Below the pieces are notes generated by a model. It did not search any database. It saw only the letters and a program-made list of their open reading frames with translations, and was not told where the DNA came from. Positions 26,093 to 35,091 of a stretch of 64,000 nt of DNA are shown one piece after another. A program made the translations under genes and the position numbers. Position 1 is the first letter of the stretch, and each line of letters starts with the position of its first letter. This DNA is from Gammaproteobacteria bacterium (GTDB taxonomy: Bacteria > Pseudomonadota > Gammaproteobacteria > Pseudomonadales > Halieaceae). The DNA lies in the NCBI GenBank assembly GCA_024742415.1, contig JANSYN010000001.1:1-64000 (forward strand). The letters are read 5' to 3'.

Positions 26093-27256
26093 TTAGCAGC
26101 CACTAACCTTCCCGCGCATTTCCGGCAGTTTTCCGACACTTTCCTCCTTCTGCCGCTTTATCACTGTCAGGGTGGGCGATTGCGCGCGCCCACGATCGGT
26201 CACCTTCTCCGCGGCATCCAGCAGTTCGCCGAGTTCGGCTGCCGAGTAGTGGGTGGTGATATCACCACTGGCATGCCCCAGCAGCGCCTTGCGTGTTTCC
26301 AGTGGAACCGCCGCGCCTCGCAGCCTTCGGCCGAACGTATGGCGCAAATTGTGAACGCCTTTGAGTATGGTGCTGTCCGTCGGTAACCCGGCCTTCGTCC
26401 AGGCCCTGATCCACGCGCTGGTCCGTAACTTCCCGACCGGGTTGCCCCGATAGGTAAACACGAAGTCCTCGTGGATCCCCCGCCGTGAATCGACTACTGC
26501 CTTCGCGACCGTGTTGAGCACCACCACCCGCTCGGTACTGGTCTTGGTGATCGACTCGGGCAGGACAAAGGCGAAAGTGGATAGATCATCCAGTTTTACC
26601 TCCCATGCCCAGCGCAGCTGGCAGACCTCTTGTTCCCGGCATCCCGTATTGACCGCAAACATCGCGGCATCCGCCAGGTGGCGGGGGAGCCTTGAAAAAA
26701 GCCTGTCCTGTTCTTCCCACGACAAGGGGTACGGTCTTTTCTGGCACCCCTTGAGCGATAGCCGACTGAGTTTGGGCGGTGCCTGTTTTAGCCACGGCAG
26801 CCCTTGCTCATTTCGCCATACCCGCGCCGCGCGATTGAGAACTGCACTGGCTGTACCAATCGCATTGTTAATGGATTTCGGGGCCTTCCCCAGACGGAGC
26901 CGCTCATCCACGAATGGCTTTAAAGTGCCGTCGTGGACCTGCTCCAGGGGCAGTGCGCCGATATACACGAACAACTGGTCCAGATGTATCGCTATCGTTT
27001 CTGCCGATGACGACTGTGCAATATCTTCGAGGTATCGCAGTGCCGCTGCCTCGAAGGTATAAACCGCTGCGGCTTGTTGCTTTGCCTCCTCTTGAATCTC
27101 CGCCAGTCGACGGATCAGTTTTTGCTCTGCCTCAGTGCGGCCAGATACTCCTGTGCTTTCGCGGAGCCAGCCGCCGGGGGCGTACTGCGAGCGTTTTTCG
27201 ATATGCCAGATCCCGTTTTTGAGGCGGAGCCCCGGCATTTTGTTGCGCTTTGACAT
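26093..27256 (-). CDS. int: Tyrosine recombinase (island integrase)
   Basis: 387 residues. A P4/shufflon-like N-terminal DNA-binding part is followed by a SAM-like core-binding domain (about 70-170) and a catalytic domain with Arg in NTGCREQEVCQL, the HNLRH box (His, Arg), LLGHASGDITTHYS with the second His and the tyrosine nucleophile. It lies next to attL and reads toward it, the usual arrangement for tRNA-targeting island integrases. Its N-terminal 142 bases overlap the preceding AlpA-like gene in another frame. Confidence 0.92.
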   Translation of the reverse strand: MSKRNKMPGLRLKNGIWHIEKRSQYAPGGWLRESTGVSGRTEAEQKLIRRLAEIQEEAKQQAAAVYTFEAAALRYLEDIAQSSSAETIAIHLDQLFVYIGALPLEQVHDGTLKPFVDERLRLGKAPKSINNAIGTASAVLNRAARVWRNEQGLPWLKQAPPKLSRLSLKGCQKRPYPLSWEEQDRLFSRLPRHLADAAMFAVNTGCREQEVCQLRWAWEVKLDDLSTFAFVLPESITKTSTERVVVLNTVAKAVVDSRRGIHEDFVFTYRGNPVGKLRTSAWIRAWTKAGLPTDSTILKGVHNLRHTFGRRLRGAAVPLETRKALLGHASGDITTHYSAAELGELLDAAEKVTDRGRAQSPTLTVIKRQKEESVGKLPEMRGKVSGC

Positions 27257-27474
27257 AAATCGTCCTCCAGAATTGAGCCTAAAGGACGACGCCCGTTGCG
27301 TTGGATATAGTCCTCCGCCCAGGCGTCGATTTCAAGTCTGTCGAAGAGAATGGTTTGTTGTCCCAGGGAAACCTCAGACAGGGCAGGGCGCACCACGCGA
27401 TTAAAAGTATTCTTGTTGATCCCGAGGTAGGCCGGGGCATCGCGGAGTCGGATCAGGCGGGGTTGGATCTGCAT
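27115..27474 (-). CDS. AlpA/excisionase-like helix-turn-helix protein
   Basis: 119 residues with an N-terminal winged-helix/AlpA-type opening (LIRLRDAPAYLGINKNTFNRVVRPALSEVSLGQQTILFDRLEIDAWAEDYI; split here by function: HTH about 8-30, wing about 38-45). The domain would bind DNA to control integrase expression or excision direction. Its ATG is 3 bases past the stop of the second recombinase gene, and its C-terminal third overlaps the integrase start, so the three genes form one transcript. The tail beyond about residue 72 is low complexity. Confidence 0.75.
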   Translation of the reverse strand: MQIQPRLIRLRDAPAYLGINKNTFNRVVRPALSEVSLGQQTILFDRLEIDAWAEDYIQRNGRRPLGSILEDDLCQSATKCRGSASKTGSGISKNARSTPPAAGSAKAQEYLAALRQSKN

Positions 27475-27477
27475 GCC

Positions 27478-28344
27478 CTATCTGCCTATGTACACAGCAG
27501 TTATCTGGGCTCTGACATGGCCTATTTCAGCACTGATGGTCAGGCGGGCCTGCTGGTCGACCTGACGCTGTGACCCGGTTAATTGCTCTTTGGCGGGCCC
27601 GCCCGCATGGGGGCAGGGCCAACCTGTGAGTTCCCGGTACCGCTGCTGGGCATAGGCATGGCGCAGGCCGTGCATTTTGGATAAGCCGGCGTTGGCGGTG
27701 TGGCGTTCGTAGATCCTGAGCTGCTCGATGTATTGCCGGCCCCGGGGGATCAGCGAGCCGAAACCGGCCAGCCGCTTGGCCTGTTCCAGCAGGGCGCGTT
27801 GTTCCAGGGTGCGGATGGGGACGGTGCGTTCCCGTCCGCCCTTGGTCCAACTGGCCTTGAGGTGCAGGTGATCACCCCGGTCTGCCCAGCGGGGCTGGAT
27901 CTTCAGGGCTTCCTCCCGTCGAAGCCCGAAGGCCTGTTGCAGGCGCAGGCTCATCCTCACATATTCATCTTTCACCAGGGCGAGTTGGTCCCTTTTCAGG
28001 TCCTTGGCCTTGCTGGTGCCGGATACGAACTGCCGGTCCGGTATGCCATAAAAGTCGTTGGAGCTGGCAACCACGGCCCGCTTGTTAACCTTCTCGGCCC
28101 ACCAGCGTAAACAGCTCATCCGGTTCTTGATGGTGCCGGGTGAAAGGTTCTGTTTCAGCCACTCGTCCACCAGGGCCTGGACATGCTTTTGTTTGAGGGA
28201 GGAGGCCTTCAATTGCCGGAAGCCCAGCTCGTGCAACTGGTTGGCGATTGCGCTCAACTGGCGCTCACGGCCTACGCGGGTTTCGAAGCTGCCTTCATGG
28301 CTGTGTTTGCACAAGAGTTTCAGTTGGTAGTTCAGGTCTCGCAT
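27478..28344 (-). CDS. Second tyrosine recombinase (Integrase_1-type)
   Basis: 288 residues: a core-binding half (QKHVQALVDEWLKQNLSPGTIKNRMSCLRWW, about 53-83) and a catalytic half with Arg in FGLRREEALKI, HGLRHAYAQ (His-x-x-Arg), and EIGHVRAQITAVYIGR with the last His and Tyr. The catalytic set looks complete. It belongs to the group of integrase-like proteins often carried as accessory recombinases on integrative elements. First gene of the int2-xis-int operon; whether it acts at tRNA-Arg or elsewhere is unknown. Confidence 0.85.
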   Translation of the reverse strand: MRDLNYQLKLLCKHSHEGSFETRVGRERQLSAIANQLHELGFRQLKASSLKQKHVQALVDEWLKQNLSPGTIKNRMSCLRWWAEKVNKRAVVASSNDFYGIPDRQFVSGTSKAKDLKRDQLALVKDEYVRMSLRLQQAFGLRREEALKIQPRWADRGDHLHLKASWTKGGRERTVPIRTLEQRALLEQAKRLAGFGSLIPRGRQYIEQLRIYERHTANAGLSKMHGLRHAYAQQRYRELTGWPCPHAGGPAKEQLTGSQRQVDQQARLTISAEIGHVRAQITAVYIGR

Positions 28345-29394
28345 AGTGTTGTTTCCATCGGTGAGTGTTTCTGATCACCTGGCAACAATGCTGCGCAGGT
28401 CCGACGAGCGGTACGATCACGGGACACCAATCCCGGTTGACCTGAATGTGTCTGGCCATAGACAGCACGGTGTGTTTTCGCAAGAAAACTGGCCCGTGCA
28501 AACCAACGGTCATCCAGCCAAAGGCTGGTGGTGGATTTCTCCTTTTTAAGTTGAGCAGAGCGCACTGACCGCCAGTGCGTTTGCGTGGTTGAAGAAACTG
28601 TCTTTCAGGCCGGCATATATGCCCGGCCATCCACAGCGCTTATGGAACCGATCCCCGTACCAGGCGGGAGGGATTTGAAGGTGCGGTACCCAGACGAAGC
28701 GGCACTGCGATAGTTCGAAGAGGGACCCGGTCATCGCTGACCGTTGCGTCAAGAAGGGTCCTGAGTGACGCGTTCAGCAGATTCCAAAACTACCTGAATC
28801 CACCTACCCCGTTCGCTTTCGCAAGGTGGGGTCTTCCTTGCCACTTTAAGCGCAGTGGCAGCGACAAAATTCAGTGTTGGGGCCGATTATAGGAACACAG
28901 AATACGCGTGTCACAGAGAACTTCACCTGAATCGGGAGTGGTTTCTGCCCGGCAGCTGAAAACTTGCTGCCATCAAACGCCCTGAAAGCTCTCTGCAATG
29001 CAATTTTGGCCATATTTGACTGTGCCTACACGACCCAATCCACCTTTGAGGGGGTGGTTCCACTGTAACCACCCCTGAAAAGACGTTAAGCCTCGGTGTT
29101 GCCAAGATTGCCGCAATGTGCGCGCTGCCCACGTCACTACTCGCTTCGCGCCTTAGTGACGTGGGGTTTTGATGCGGAAAACGATATGCTCCGCTGTGAA
29201 AAGCCTATCAACGCCGGACGAAAACTGCACATTTGTACCCGCAAAAATCCACCATTGCCTTGGGGGAAGAGTGTTCTTCCAGACTCTTACCGAGAATTCT
29301 CTCGGGCGAGCGGCTAATGAGCTCGCGCCGGAACGCAGGCGGTACGGGGTGGTTTTTCGTGAATTTAGCGTTAAATCGAACAGAAGGATGGTGA
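28345..29394. other. Gene-poor island stretch with four perfect hairpins
   Basis: I support no protein gene in this 1,050-base stretch; small ORFs lack ribosome sites and family resemblance. Four short perfect inverted repeats stand out: CGCACTG/CAGTGCG (28561-28579), TGCCACT/AGTGGCA (28839-28860), GGGGTGGTT/AACCACCCC (29051-29075) and a 12-bp stem at 29128-29165. It could hold a small RNA, recombination accessory sites for the two recombinases, or decayed DNA. Confidence 0.5.
29128..29170 (+). terminator. Terminator-like hairpin in the island
   Basis: CCCACGTCACTA and TAGTGACGTGGG form a perfect 12-bp stem with a 14-base loop, followed by GTTTTG on the plus strand. No plus-strand gene precedes it, so it may end an unannotated RNA or be a binding site. 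Confidence 0.5.
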
Positions 29395-29796
29395 CTAACT
29401 ACGTCTTGCAAAAGTCAGTGTTGCCGCAGCAGTGGGCTCTTGCAGCGAGATTTGCCAGGCGATGACATCGATATTCAGAATCTGCCTCCCACTTCGAACA
29501 AGGTAAGCGCGTGTATGCACGGCTAGATCACCCTTGGTGGGACGTAGAAAATTAATGTTGGCTGATAGGAGTGGGCACACTTCGTCGGCTGATACCTTTA
29601 AAGTTTGCAACGCACCGGTAAGCTCGAGAACGCCTACAACTACTCCTCCGTGCCACGCTTGCAACAATGGGTTACCAGTAAAATGCTCTGCCCAAGGAGT
29701 CAGGCATTCGACATCTGGTTCGCATCTGACAAGCTCGGTCCCGTAATTTTTCGCATAGGGCGTCTCGTCGAGAAACTGGAGTAGATGTTTGTCCAT
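29395..29796 (-). CDS. Hotdog-fold thioesterase (PaaI-like), second copy
   Basis: 133 residues with the hotdog central helix motif WHGGVVVGVLELTGAL (about 48-63) and a beta sheet including SANINFLRPTKGDLAVHTRAY. Family members hydrolyse acyl-CoA thioesters. The start lies 5 bases after the end of the other thioesterase gene, so the pair is coupled. The two proteins differ clearly in sequence, suggesting a heteromeric enzyme or two substrates. Part of the minus-strand adaptor-pump-thioesterase operon. Confidence 0.8.
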   Translation of the reverse strand: MDKHLLQFLDETPYAKNYGTELVRCEPDVECLTPWAEHFTGNPLLQAWHGGVVVGVLELTGALQTLKVSADEVCPLLSANINFLRPTKGDLAVHTRAYLVRSGRQILNIDVIAWQISLQEPTAAATLTFARRS

Positions 29797-29801
29797 CTTG
29801 A

Positions 29802-30269
29802 TTAATCACCTCGTCGATAGAGCAAGCTTCGATCCAGGGCAGGACCTGGGCTGCCAATTTTGAAAATACCTTGCGCGTTACACAACATCTTTCTTCCGTC
29901 CAGGCTGCTGGCGAATGCACTGACATAGGCAAACCCGTTAATCTGCTGGTAGCACTCCGCCTGGATTCGAACATCAGTGCCTACGGGGGCGGAATGTATG
30001 TGGTCGATTCGCAGGTTGATGGTCGCAATGGCCTGTGGCACCGCGAGGCTTTGGAGGACTACGAAACCGCAGGCACTGTCCAGTGCGGCTGCCAGAGCGC
30101 CAGGGTGCAACGAACCATTTTCGTGCGCTGTTGCATGCTTTTCCTGGAAAGGCATTTCCAATACGACTCGGTTTTCCTCGGTAGAAACAAATTTCAGTGA
30201 CATATCACTGTGAGCACCGATCCCGGCGCTGAACAACTCGTAAACTTTTTCCAGTTGGAGTGCATCCAT
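29802..30269 (-). CDS. Hotdog-fold thioesterase (PaaI-like), first copy
   Basis: 155 residues with NGSLHPGALAAALDSACGFV (about 51-70), the PaaI-type helix in which the polar residues after HPG are catalytic, and TINLRIDHIHSAPVG on the next strand. It should cleave small or aromatic acyl-CoA thioesters. The gene starts 5 bases after the RND permease stop, so it is probably expressed with the pump. Confidence 0.82.
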   Translation of the reverse strand: MDALQLEKVYELFSAGIGAHSDMSLKFVSTEENRVVLEMPFQEKHATAHENGSLHPGALAAALDSACGFVVLQSLAVPQAIATINLRIDHIHSAPVGTDVRIQAECYQQINGFAYVSAFASSLDGRKMLCNAQGIFKIGSPGPALDRSLLYRRGD

Positions 30270-30274
30270 CTTGT

Positions 30275-33200
30275 TCAGATTTCCGATTTTAATAGACGGG
30301 CAAGCTGACTTTCGGCGTCGGCGAGTAATGTGTAAACCACTGGAACAACAAATAAGGTAAGCACGGTTGAGGAAATTAGTCCGCCTATTACGAGTATACC
30401 CATTGAAGTGCGTAACTCAGCGCCATCAGACGTGGCCAGCGCTATAGGGATCATACCGAATATGGTAGAGAACGCAGTCATCAGTACTGGGCGTAAGCGT
30501 AAATGAGCCGCTTCGATCATAGCTTCCGCTGCGCTGTGGCCTTGCTCTATGGCCTGATTGGCATAGTCCACCAGAAGAATGCCGTTTTTCATAACCAGAC
30601 CCATCAGCGCGACCAGACCGATTTGTGTCAAGACTGAAAGCTCGGAGTTAGTCCATGCGAGCAAGCTGAATGCGCCCACAAAAGACAGCGGAGCGGTAAG
30701 CATGATCACTACTGGTTGAGTATAGCTGTTGAATTGACTAGCCAGAATCATGTATAGACTGAGCATCGACATTGTTAGTGCAAAAAATATTGCCTCGACA
30801 ATATCATTGATTTGCTCTGAAGTGCCTAGATATGAACTCTCGTATCCTGTAGCCATATCGAGATCACTAATAATCTCATCCATTTTTTTCATCAGCTCGC
30901 CTGTCGCGATCCCAGCGGGAGCGTTTGCAGAAATACCGATCTTTCGAGCCCGATTGTAGTGATCGATTTGTGCCGGGCCACTGGTTACGCTTACCTCTGC
31001 GACGTTACGGAAATCTATTAAGCTGTTGTCTGCCGCGCGTAATTGAATGAGGTCAAACTTTCCGATCTCGTCGCGGTACGTTTCTGCATATCTCAGGCGC
31101 ACGTCATAGCGATTACCGAACTCTTCGTAACTTGTAACATCTACACCACCCATCGTGGCTCCAACAGTAGCGGCGATATCTCGAACCGAAATGCCCAAAT
31201 CAGCGGCCCTGCGCCGGTTTATCGTAACCTGCAATTCAGGCTTGCCTGGCTCATAGCTGGACTTGATATCCCTGAAGAGGCCAGATTCTTCCATCTGGCT
31301 CGTGATAGTATCCGCGTATGTTCGAAGTTGTTCTAAATCATCGCCGCTTAAAGCCATCTCCATGTCGGCACCAAAGAATCCTCCTCCGGATATCCAGGGC
31401 ACATCTGTCAAAGAGATGTGCTTGGCATCGGGTATGGCCAAAGCGAGCGCTGTGCGGACGTCATCCATCACTTCATACTGATGACTGCTCCTTTGTTGTT
31501 TCGGCGACAGACCAAAATAGAATGATAGTTCGTTTGCCTTGGCCTGAGCGCCGGAGCCAATAACAGTGAACACCAATTCAATATGTTCCAGGTCACTGAC
31601 AGTTTTACTCACTTGAGTGGCAACACGCTTGGCCTGGGTAAGACCGGTTCCCAGAGGAAGCTCGACTTTGGCGAGAAACTCGCTTCTATCAGTTGCGGAC
31701 GTAAATGAGAGGGGAACCTGACCCGCATTATAAACACCCATACCGACAGTGGCAGCGGCCAACAGCAGAACAAGCCAGCGAGCGCGAAGTGCGAAGCGAA
31801 CGCCCTTAACGTAGGTTGTTTCCAGAAGTACATAGCCCTTATCCAGTAGCGCAAACATTCCTCTATGGCCGGAACTTTTTTTGAGCAGACGAGAGCTCAA
31901 CATAGGCGTAAGGGTAACGGAAACAAACAGAGATAGTGCTACTGCCACAGCAATGGTGACACCGTATTGATAGAAAAACACACCAACCAGACCTGTGGTA
32001 AAGGAAATCGGCAAGAACACCGCCATCACACAAAGGGTGGATGCGATGACGGCAGTGGCAACTTTTCGCGTGCCCGTTGAAGCAGCTTCATTGAGGTCGA
32101 GCCCAGCTTCAACTTCGCGGTGTATAGATTCCAGCACAACTATGGCATCGTCTACGAGCAGGCCGACACACAGTGATATGGCAATCAGCGATACCATATT
32201 GATAGAAAAATCGAGTAGGTAGAAAGCGAAAAAAGTAGCGATGATTGCCGTTGGAATAGCGGTTGCAACAATTAGCGTGGCGCGTACGCTGAGTAAAAAG
32301 CAAAGTGTGACAATGACAACCAGGAGGATGCCTAGCAAAATATCGTTTGACACGTCTCGCACTGCGGACCCGATAAATCGCGAACTGTCCCTTACCGTGA
32401 CAATGTTGATTTCAGCTGGTGTTTCTGTCTGAAGTTTGGTCAGCGCTGCCTTAACTGCTTTGGCAATACTGGTGGTATTGGTTCCAGATTGTTTGCGAAT
32501 TTCGAGGCTTACTCCTGTTCTACCATCTAGCTCCGCGTAGCTGCGTTCATCCTCCAGACCATCCTCAACTTCGGCAACATCTATCAAGCGCACCATCGCC
32601 TTATCATCGCGAGAAATAATGATTTCACCCAACTCTTTTAAGCTGGTTACTTCGCCCATGGTTTTGATGGTCAGTTCCGTGGACCCGCTGTGGTAATCCA
32701 GGCGGCCGCCAGGGATGTCAGCATGCTCACGTTGGATAGCGCTGATTACATCGGCCGCAATTACGCCGTAACCCCGCATTTGTGGGGCTTTCAACCAGAT
32801 GCGTACTTCCCGCTCGCGGCCCCCGACAAGAATCACGCTGCCAACGCCAGGTACTCTCTGCAAACGCTCTTTGACGACATCTTTGGCGAAGGCTGTGAGT
32901 TCACCCACTGGCCAGGGGCCGGATACAATCACCGAGACAATGGGTTCAGAATCCGGATCAAGTATGGAGACGACAGGCTGACTAACTGTGTCAGGCAGAA
33001 GCGGCAGAGTTTGACTGATTTTGTCCCGTATCTCCTGGGCCTTCAGGTTGGGATTTTCCTCCATATCGAATTCAAGGATTATCTGTGAAAAACCGTCACC
33101 GCTAATCGAGCGCATTGTATCGACGCCAGATATAGCGATTAGCTCTTCTTCAAGCCTCTCGGTAACTTCTGTCTCTACCGTGCTGGGAGAGGCTCCTTCG

Positions 33201-33385
33201 AGTATTGTTTCAACCGTTACAATGGGCACTTCAACGCTCGGGAACAGATCGATGCTTATTCGACCCATGGAGACCACGCCCAGCATCATGAGCGCAGCGG
33301 TCATCATGATCGCCAGCACTGGCCGGCGAATGCAGAGGTCAGCTATCCACATAGGGATGTTCTGAAATAGTGACCCGTGAACCAT
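30275..33385 (-). CDS. RND-family efflux permease (HAE1/AcrB-like)
   Basis: 1,036 residues, standard for the family. Helix 1 starts at CIRRPVLAIMMTAALMMLGVVSM; large periplasmic loops follow helices 1 and 7; the helix 4 region contains GLLVDDAIVVLESIHREVEAG with the two aspartates used in proton transfer, and the C-terminal half has GLVMKNGILLVDYANQAIEQG. It would form the inner-membrane trimer pumping hydrophobic compounds out. The ATG at 33385 overlaps the adaptor gene by 47 bases; an internal ATG at 33352 (MWIADLC) is an equally good start. No outer-membrane factor is encoded in the island. Confidence 0.93.
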   Translation of the reverse strand: MVHGSLFQNIPMWIADLCIRRPVLAIMMTAALMMLGVVSMGRISIDLFPSVEVPIVTVETILEGASPSTVETEVTERLEEELIAISGVDTMRSISGDGFSQIILEFDMEENPNLKAQEIRDKISQTLPLLPDTVSQPVVSILDPDSEPIVSVIVSGPWPVGELTAFAKDVVKERLQRVPGVGSVILVGGREREVRIWLKAPQMRGYGVIAADVISAIQREHADIPGGRLDYHSGSTELTIKTMGEVTSLKELGEIIISRDDKAMVRLIDVAEVEDGLEDERSYAELDGRTGVSLEIRKQSGTNTTSIAKAVKAALTKLQTETPAEINIVTVRDSSRFIGSAVRDVSNDILLGILLVVIVTLCFLLSVRATLIVATAIPTAIIATFFAFYLLDFSINMVSLIAISLCVGLLVDDAIVVLESIHREVEAGLDLNEAASTGTRKVATAVIASTLCVMAVFLPISFTTGLVGVFFYQYGVTIAVAVALSLFVSVTLTPMLSSRLLKKSSGHRGMFALLDKGYVLLETTYVKGVRFALRARWLVLLLAAATVGMGVYNAGQVPLSFTSATDRSEFLAKVELPLGTGLTQAKRVATQVSKTVSDLEHIELVFTVIGSGAQAKANELSFYFGLSPKQQRSSHQYEVMDDVRTALALAIPDAKHISLTDVPWISGGGFFGADMEMALSGDDLEQLRTYADTITSQMEESGLFRDIKSSYEPGKPELQVTINRRRAADLGISVRDIAATVGATMGGVDVTSYEEFGNRYDVRLRYAETYRDEIGKFDLIQLRAADNSLIDFRNVAEVSVTSGPAQIDHYNRARKIGISANAPAGIATGELMKKMDEIISDLDMATGYESSYLGTSEQINDIVEAIFFALTMSMLSLYMILASQFNSYTQPVVIMLTAPLSFVGAFSLLAWTNSELSVLTQIGLVALMGLVMKNGILLVDYANQAIEQGHSAAEAMIEAAHLRLRPVLMTAFSTIFGMIPIALATSDGAELRTSMGILVIGGLISSTVLTLFVVPVVYTLLADAESQLARLLKSEI

Positions 33386-34460
33386 CAGAAACCTTGTGCA
33401 TACTGGGGCCTACAACAAGGATCGCATTTGAGCTTACGCCCTGGAGTATCTCAAGCCGACCATCACTAAGCTCACGTACTTGCACTGTGCGTTGACTAAC
33501 TACGCCATCTTCAACCACCAGGACAGAGCGGCTGCTTCCCAGTCCCATAGTAGCGTTGGGTGATAACATTAGCCCCTGTCTTGAAATGGGCATCAGCTCG
33601 ACTTCAATGAAAAGCCCAGGTTTGATCGCATAATCCACATTTGGTATTCCCAGTCTTACATCGATAGTGCGAGTTTTGTGGTCTATTCGATCGTTGATCA
33701 GCGCCACTTCCGACTCATAGGTTTGATTCATACTCGGTATGTGAACCCTTCCGAGCGTACCCAACTGAATGGAAGTTAAATAAACTTCGGGCACGAACAC
33801 CAGTGCCACCATGACATCAATCTCCTGGATTTGGAGGACTGGGTGCTCAGAGCGCATGATTGATGGGACGTATGCGCCTTCATCCACATGTCTCTGGGTG
33901 ATAACGCCACGGTAGGGTGCTCGGGTTATTGAGTCGTCCAGTTCCTTCTGCGCCTCGGCAAGATTAGCGCTTGCAATACCGAGCTTCGCAGCCGATACCT
34001 CAACTTGTGTGCGCCTGTCATCGAGTTGCTCGACAGAGAATGCTTGCTTCTCTCTGAGTGCGATGGCGTTTTCAAGATCGCGTACCGAGTCTTTGTACTC
34101 TGCCTCTGCCAGGCGCTTAGCCTCAGAAAGACGCAGGACATTAATCTCGAAATCTTTCTGGCGCATACGCAGCAAGGGCTGCCCTTCTTCAACACGGCTT
34201 CCAACGTTGACATAGATTTCTTCGATGAGGCCACCAACCATCGGCGAAATATTGGTGGAGCGGCGTGCGAGAATGGTGCCGGTAACAAAAATAGGCTCAG
34301 ATAATGCCGCTATTTCCGGACTCGTAATCGATACTACAACGGGTGACGAGGGCTGTGGAGTAATCCCAGTACTGGTTGTGCCATTTTGGGGTTCGCCATC
34401 GCAGCCCATGAGTATCGCTGCGGCCAAAATGGGTCCCACGGTCTGCATGATGTAACGCAT
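33339..34460 (-). CDS. RND periplasmic adaptor lipoprotein (MFP)
   Basis: 373 residues from the ATG at 34460 (MRYIM), preferred over an ATG at 34493 because it gives a normal lipoprotein signal ending AAILMGC. Then come the lipoyl halves (ISPMVGGLIEEIYVNVGSRVEEGQPLL and APYRGVITQRHVDEGAYV), a helical hairpin, beta barrel and membrane-proximal domain (GLGSSRSVLVVEDGVV). It joins the RND pump to an outer membrane duct. First gene of the minus-strand operon, divergent from marR. Confidence 0.9.
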   Translation of the reverse strand: MRYIMQTVGPILAAAILMGCDGEPQNGTTSTGITPQPSSPVVVSITSPEIAALSEPIFVTGTILARRSTNISPMVGGLIEEIYVNVGSRVEEGQPLLRMRQKDFEINVLRLSEAKRLAEAEYKDSVRDLENAIALREKQAFSVEQLDDRRTQVEVSAAKLGIASANLAEAQKELDDSITRAPYRGVITQRHVDEGAYVPSIMRSEHPVLQIQEIDVMVALVFVPEVYLTSIQLGTLGRVHIPSMNQTYESEVALINDRIDHKTRTIDVRLGIPNVDYAIKPGLFIEVELMPISRQGLMLSPNATMGLGSSRSVLVVEDGVVSQRTVQVRELSDGRLEILQGVSSNAILVVGPSMHKVSDGSRVTISEHPYVDS

Positions 34461-34528
34461 ACTATCGCTACCAACTAGTTCGAGAGGCATCATGAATTGA
34501 CAAACCGCGATACCTACAACTAAAATAT

Positions 34529-34549
34529 TAACTGTAGTTATATTAACTA
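34529..34549. promoter_or_regulatory. MarR operator (two overlapping palindromes)
   Basis: TAGTTA-TAT-TAACTA (34535-34549) and TAACT-GT-AGTTA (34529-34540) are both perfect inverted repeats sharing an arm; a further ATAACTA follows at 34552-34558. They lie in the 100-base divergent gap between the adaptor gene and marR, just before the marR ribosome site, and match the AT-rich dyads typical of MarR operators. Confidence 0.6.
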
Positions 34550-34560
34550 GGATAACTAAA

Positions 34561-35022
34561 TTGTCAACGCAAGATATAGCAAGCCAACAATCAAGGCGGC
34601 AAGACCAGCCTGTTAGTACGCTAATTCACGAAATTAGTTTGATGGTCGCCCGGCTCTTTAACAGGCAGGTAAAGGACTTGGGGTTAACTCGCACACAATG
34701 GCAGGTGCTCTACCTGCTCTACATGAACGGCGAGCAGACGCAAACTAGTATTGCCGATTCCCTGATGATGGCGAAACCACCACTGGGCAAAGTTGTGGAC
34801 CGACTAGAGTCAGCGGGATGGATAGCGCGACATCAGGATACTAGTGATCGCCGTGCGAAGATGGTTCGCCTTACGGATAAAATCGACCCCATGCTGAAGT
34901 CGCTTGAAGATCTGGTAGGCGATATTGGCAGAGCGGCAACGCGCGGCATGTCTGCTAAAGAGGCCAAGGAATTTTACCGTTTACTCAAATTGGTACATGC
35001 GAATTTGCTGTCGGAAAACTGA
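34561..35022 (+). CDS. MarR-family transcriptional regulator
   Basis: 153 residues from a TTG at 34561, which has AGGA eight bases upstream; no suitable ATG lies near. The winged helix reads LGLTRTQWQVLYLLYMNGEQTQTSIADSLMMAKPPLGKVVDRLE (split: recognition helix about 66-80) followed by the wing SDRRAKMVRLT. Ligand binding normally releases such repressors from DNA. Divergent from the pump operon and 69 bases upstream of the P450 gene, it probably controls both. Confidence 0.88.
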   Translation: MSTQDIASQQSRRQDQPVSTLIHEISLMVARLFNRQVKDLGLTRTQWQVLYLLYMNGEQTQTSIADSLMMAKPPLGKVVDRLESAGWIARHQDTSDRRAKMVRLTDKIDPMLKSLEDLVGDIGRAATRGMSAKEAKEFYRLLKLVHANLLSEN

Positions 35023-35091
35023 GAGTATTGGAAGTTGGACAAGATGCCAGCCGATTTGGTGGGTGGTTGTCCCGAATAGGAGAAATATACC

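Noticed and set aside
26093-28344. RIT element (recombinase in trio)
   Set aside because: Only two tyrosine recombinases are present, with an HTH gene between them, and no flanking RIT-type inverted repeats.
29041-29100. Integron attC site
   Set aside because: A GTTAAGC resembling the right core is present, but no matching RYYYAAC partner or attC-type paired boxes were found, and no IntI-type integrase is nearby.
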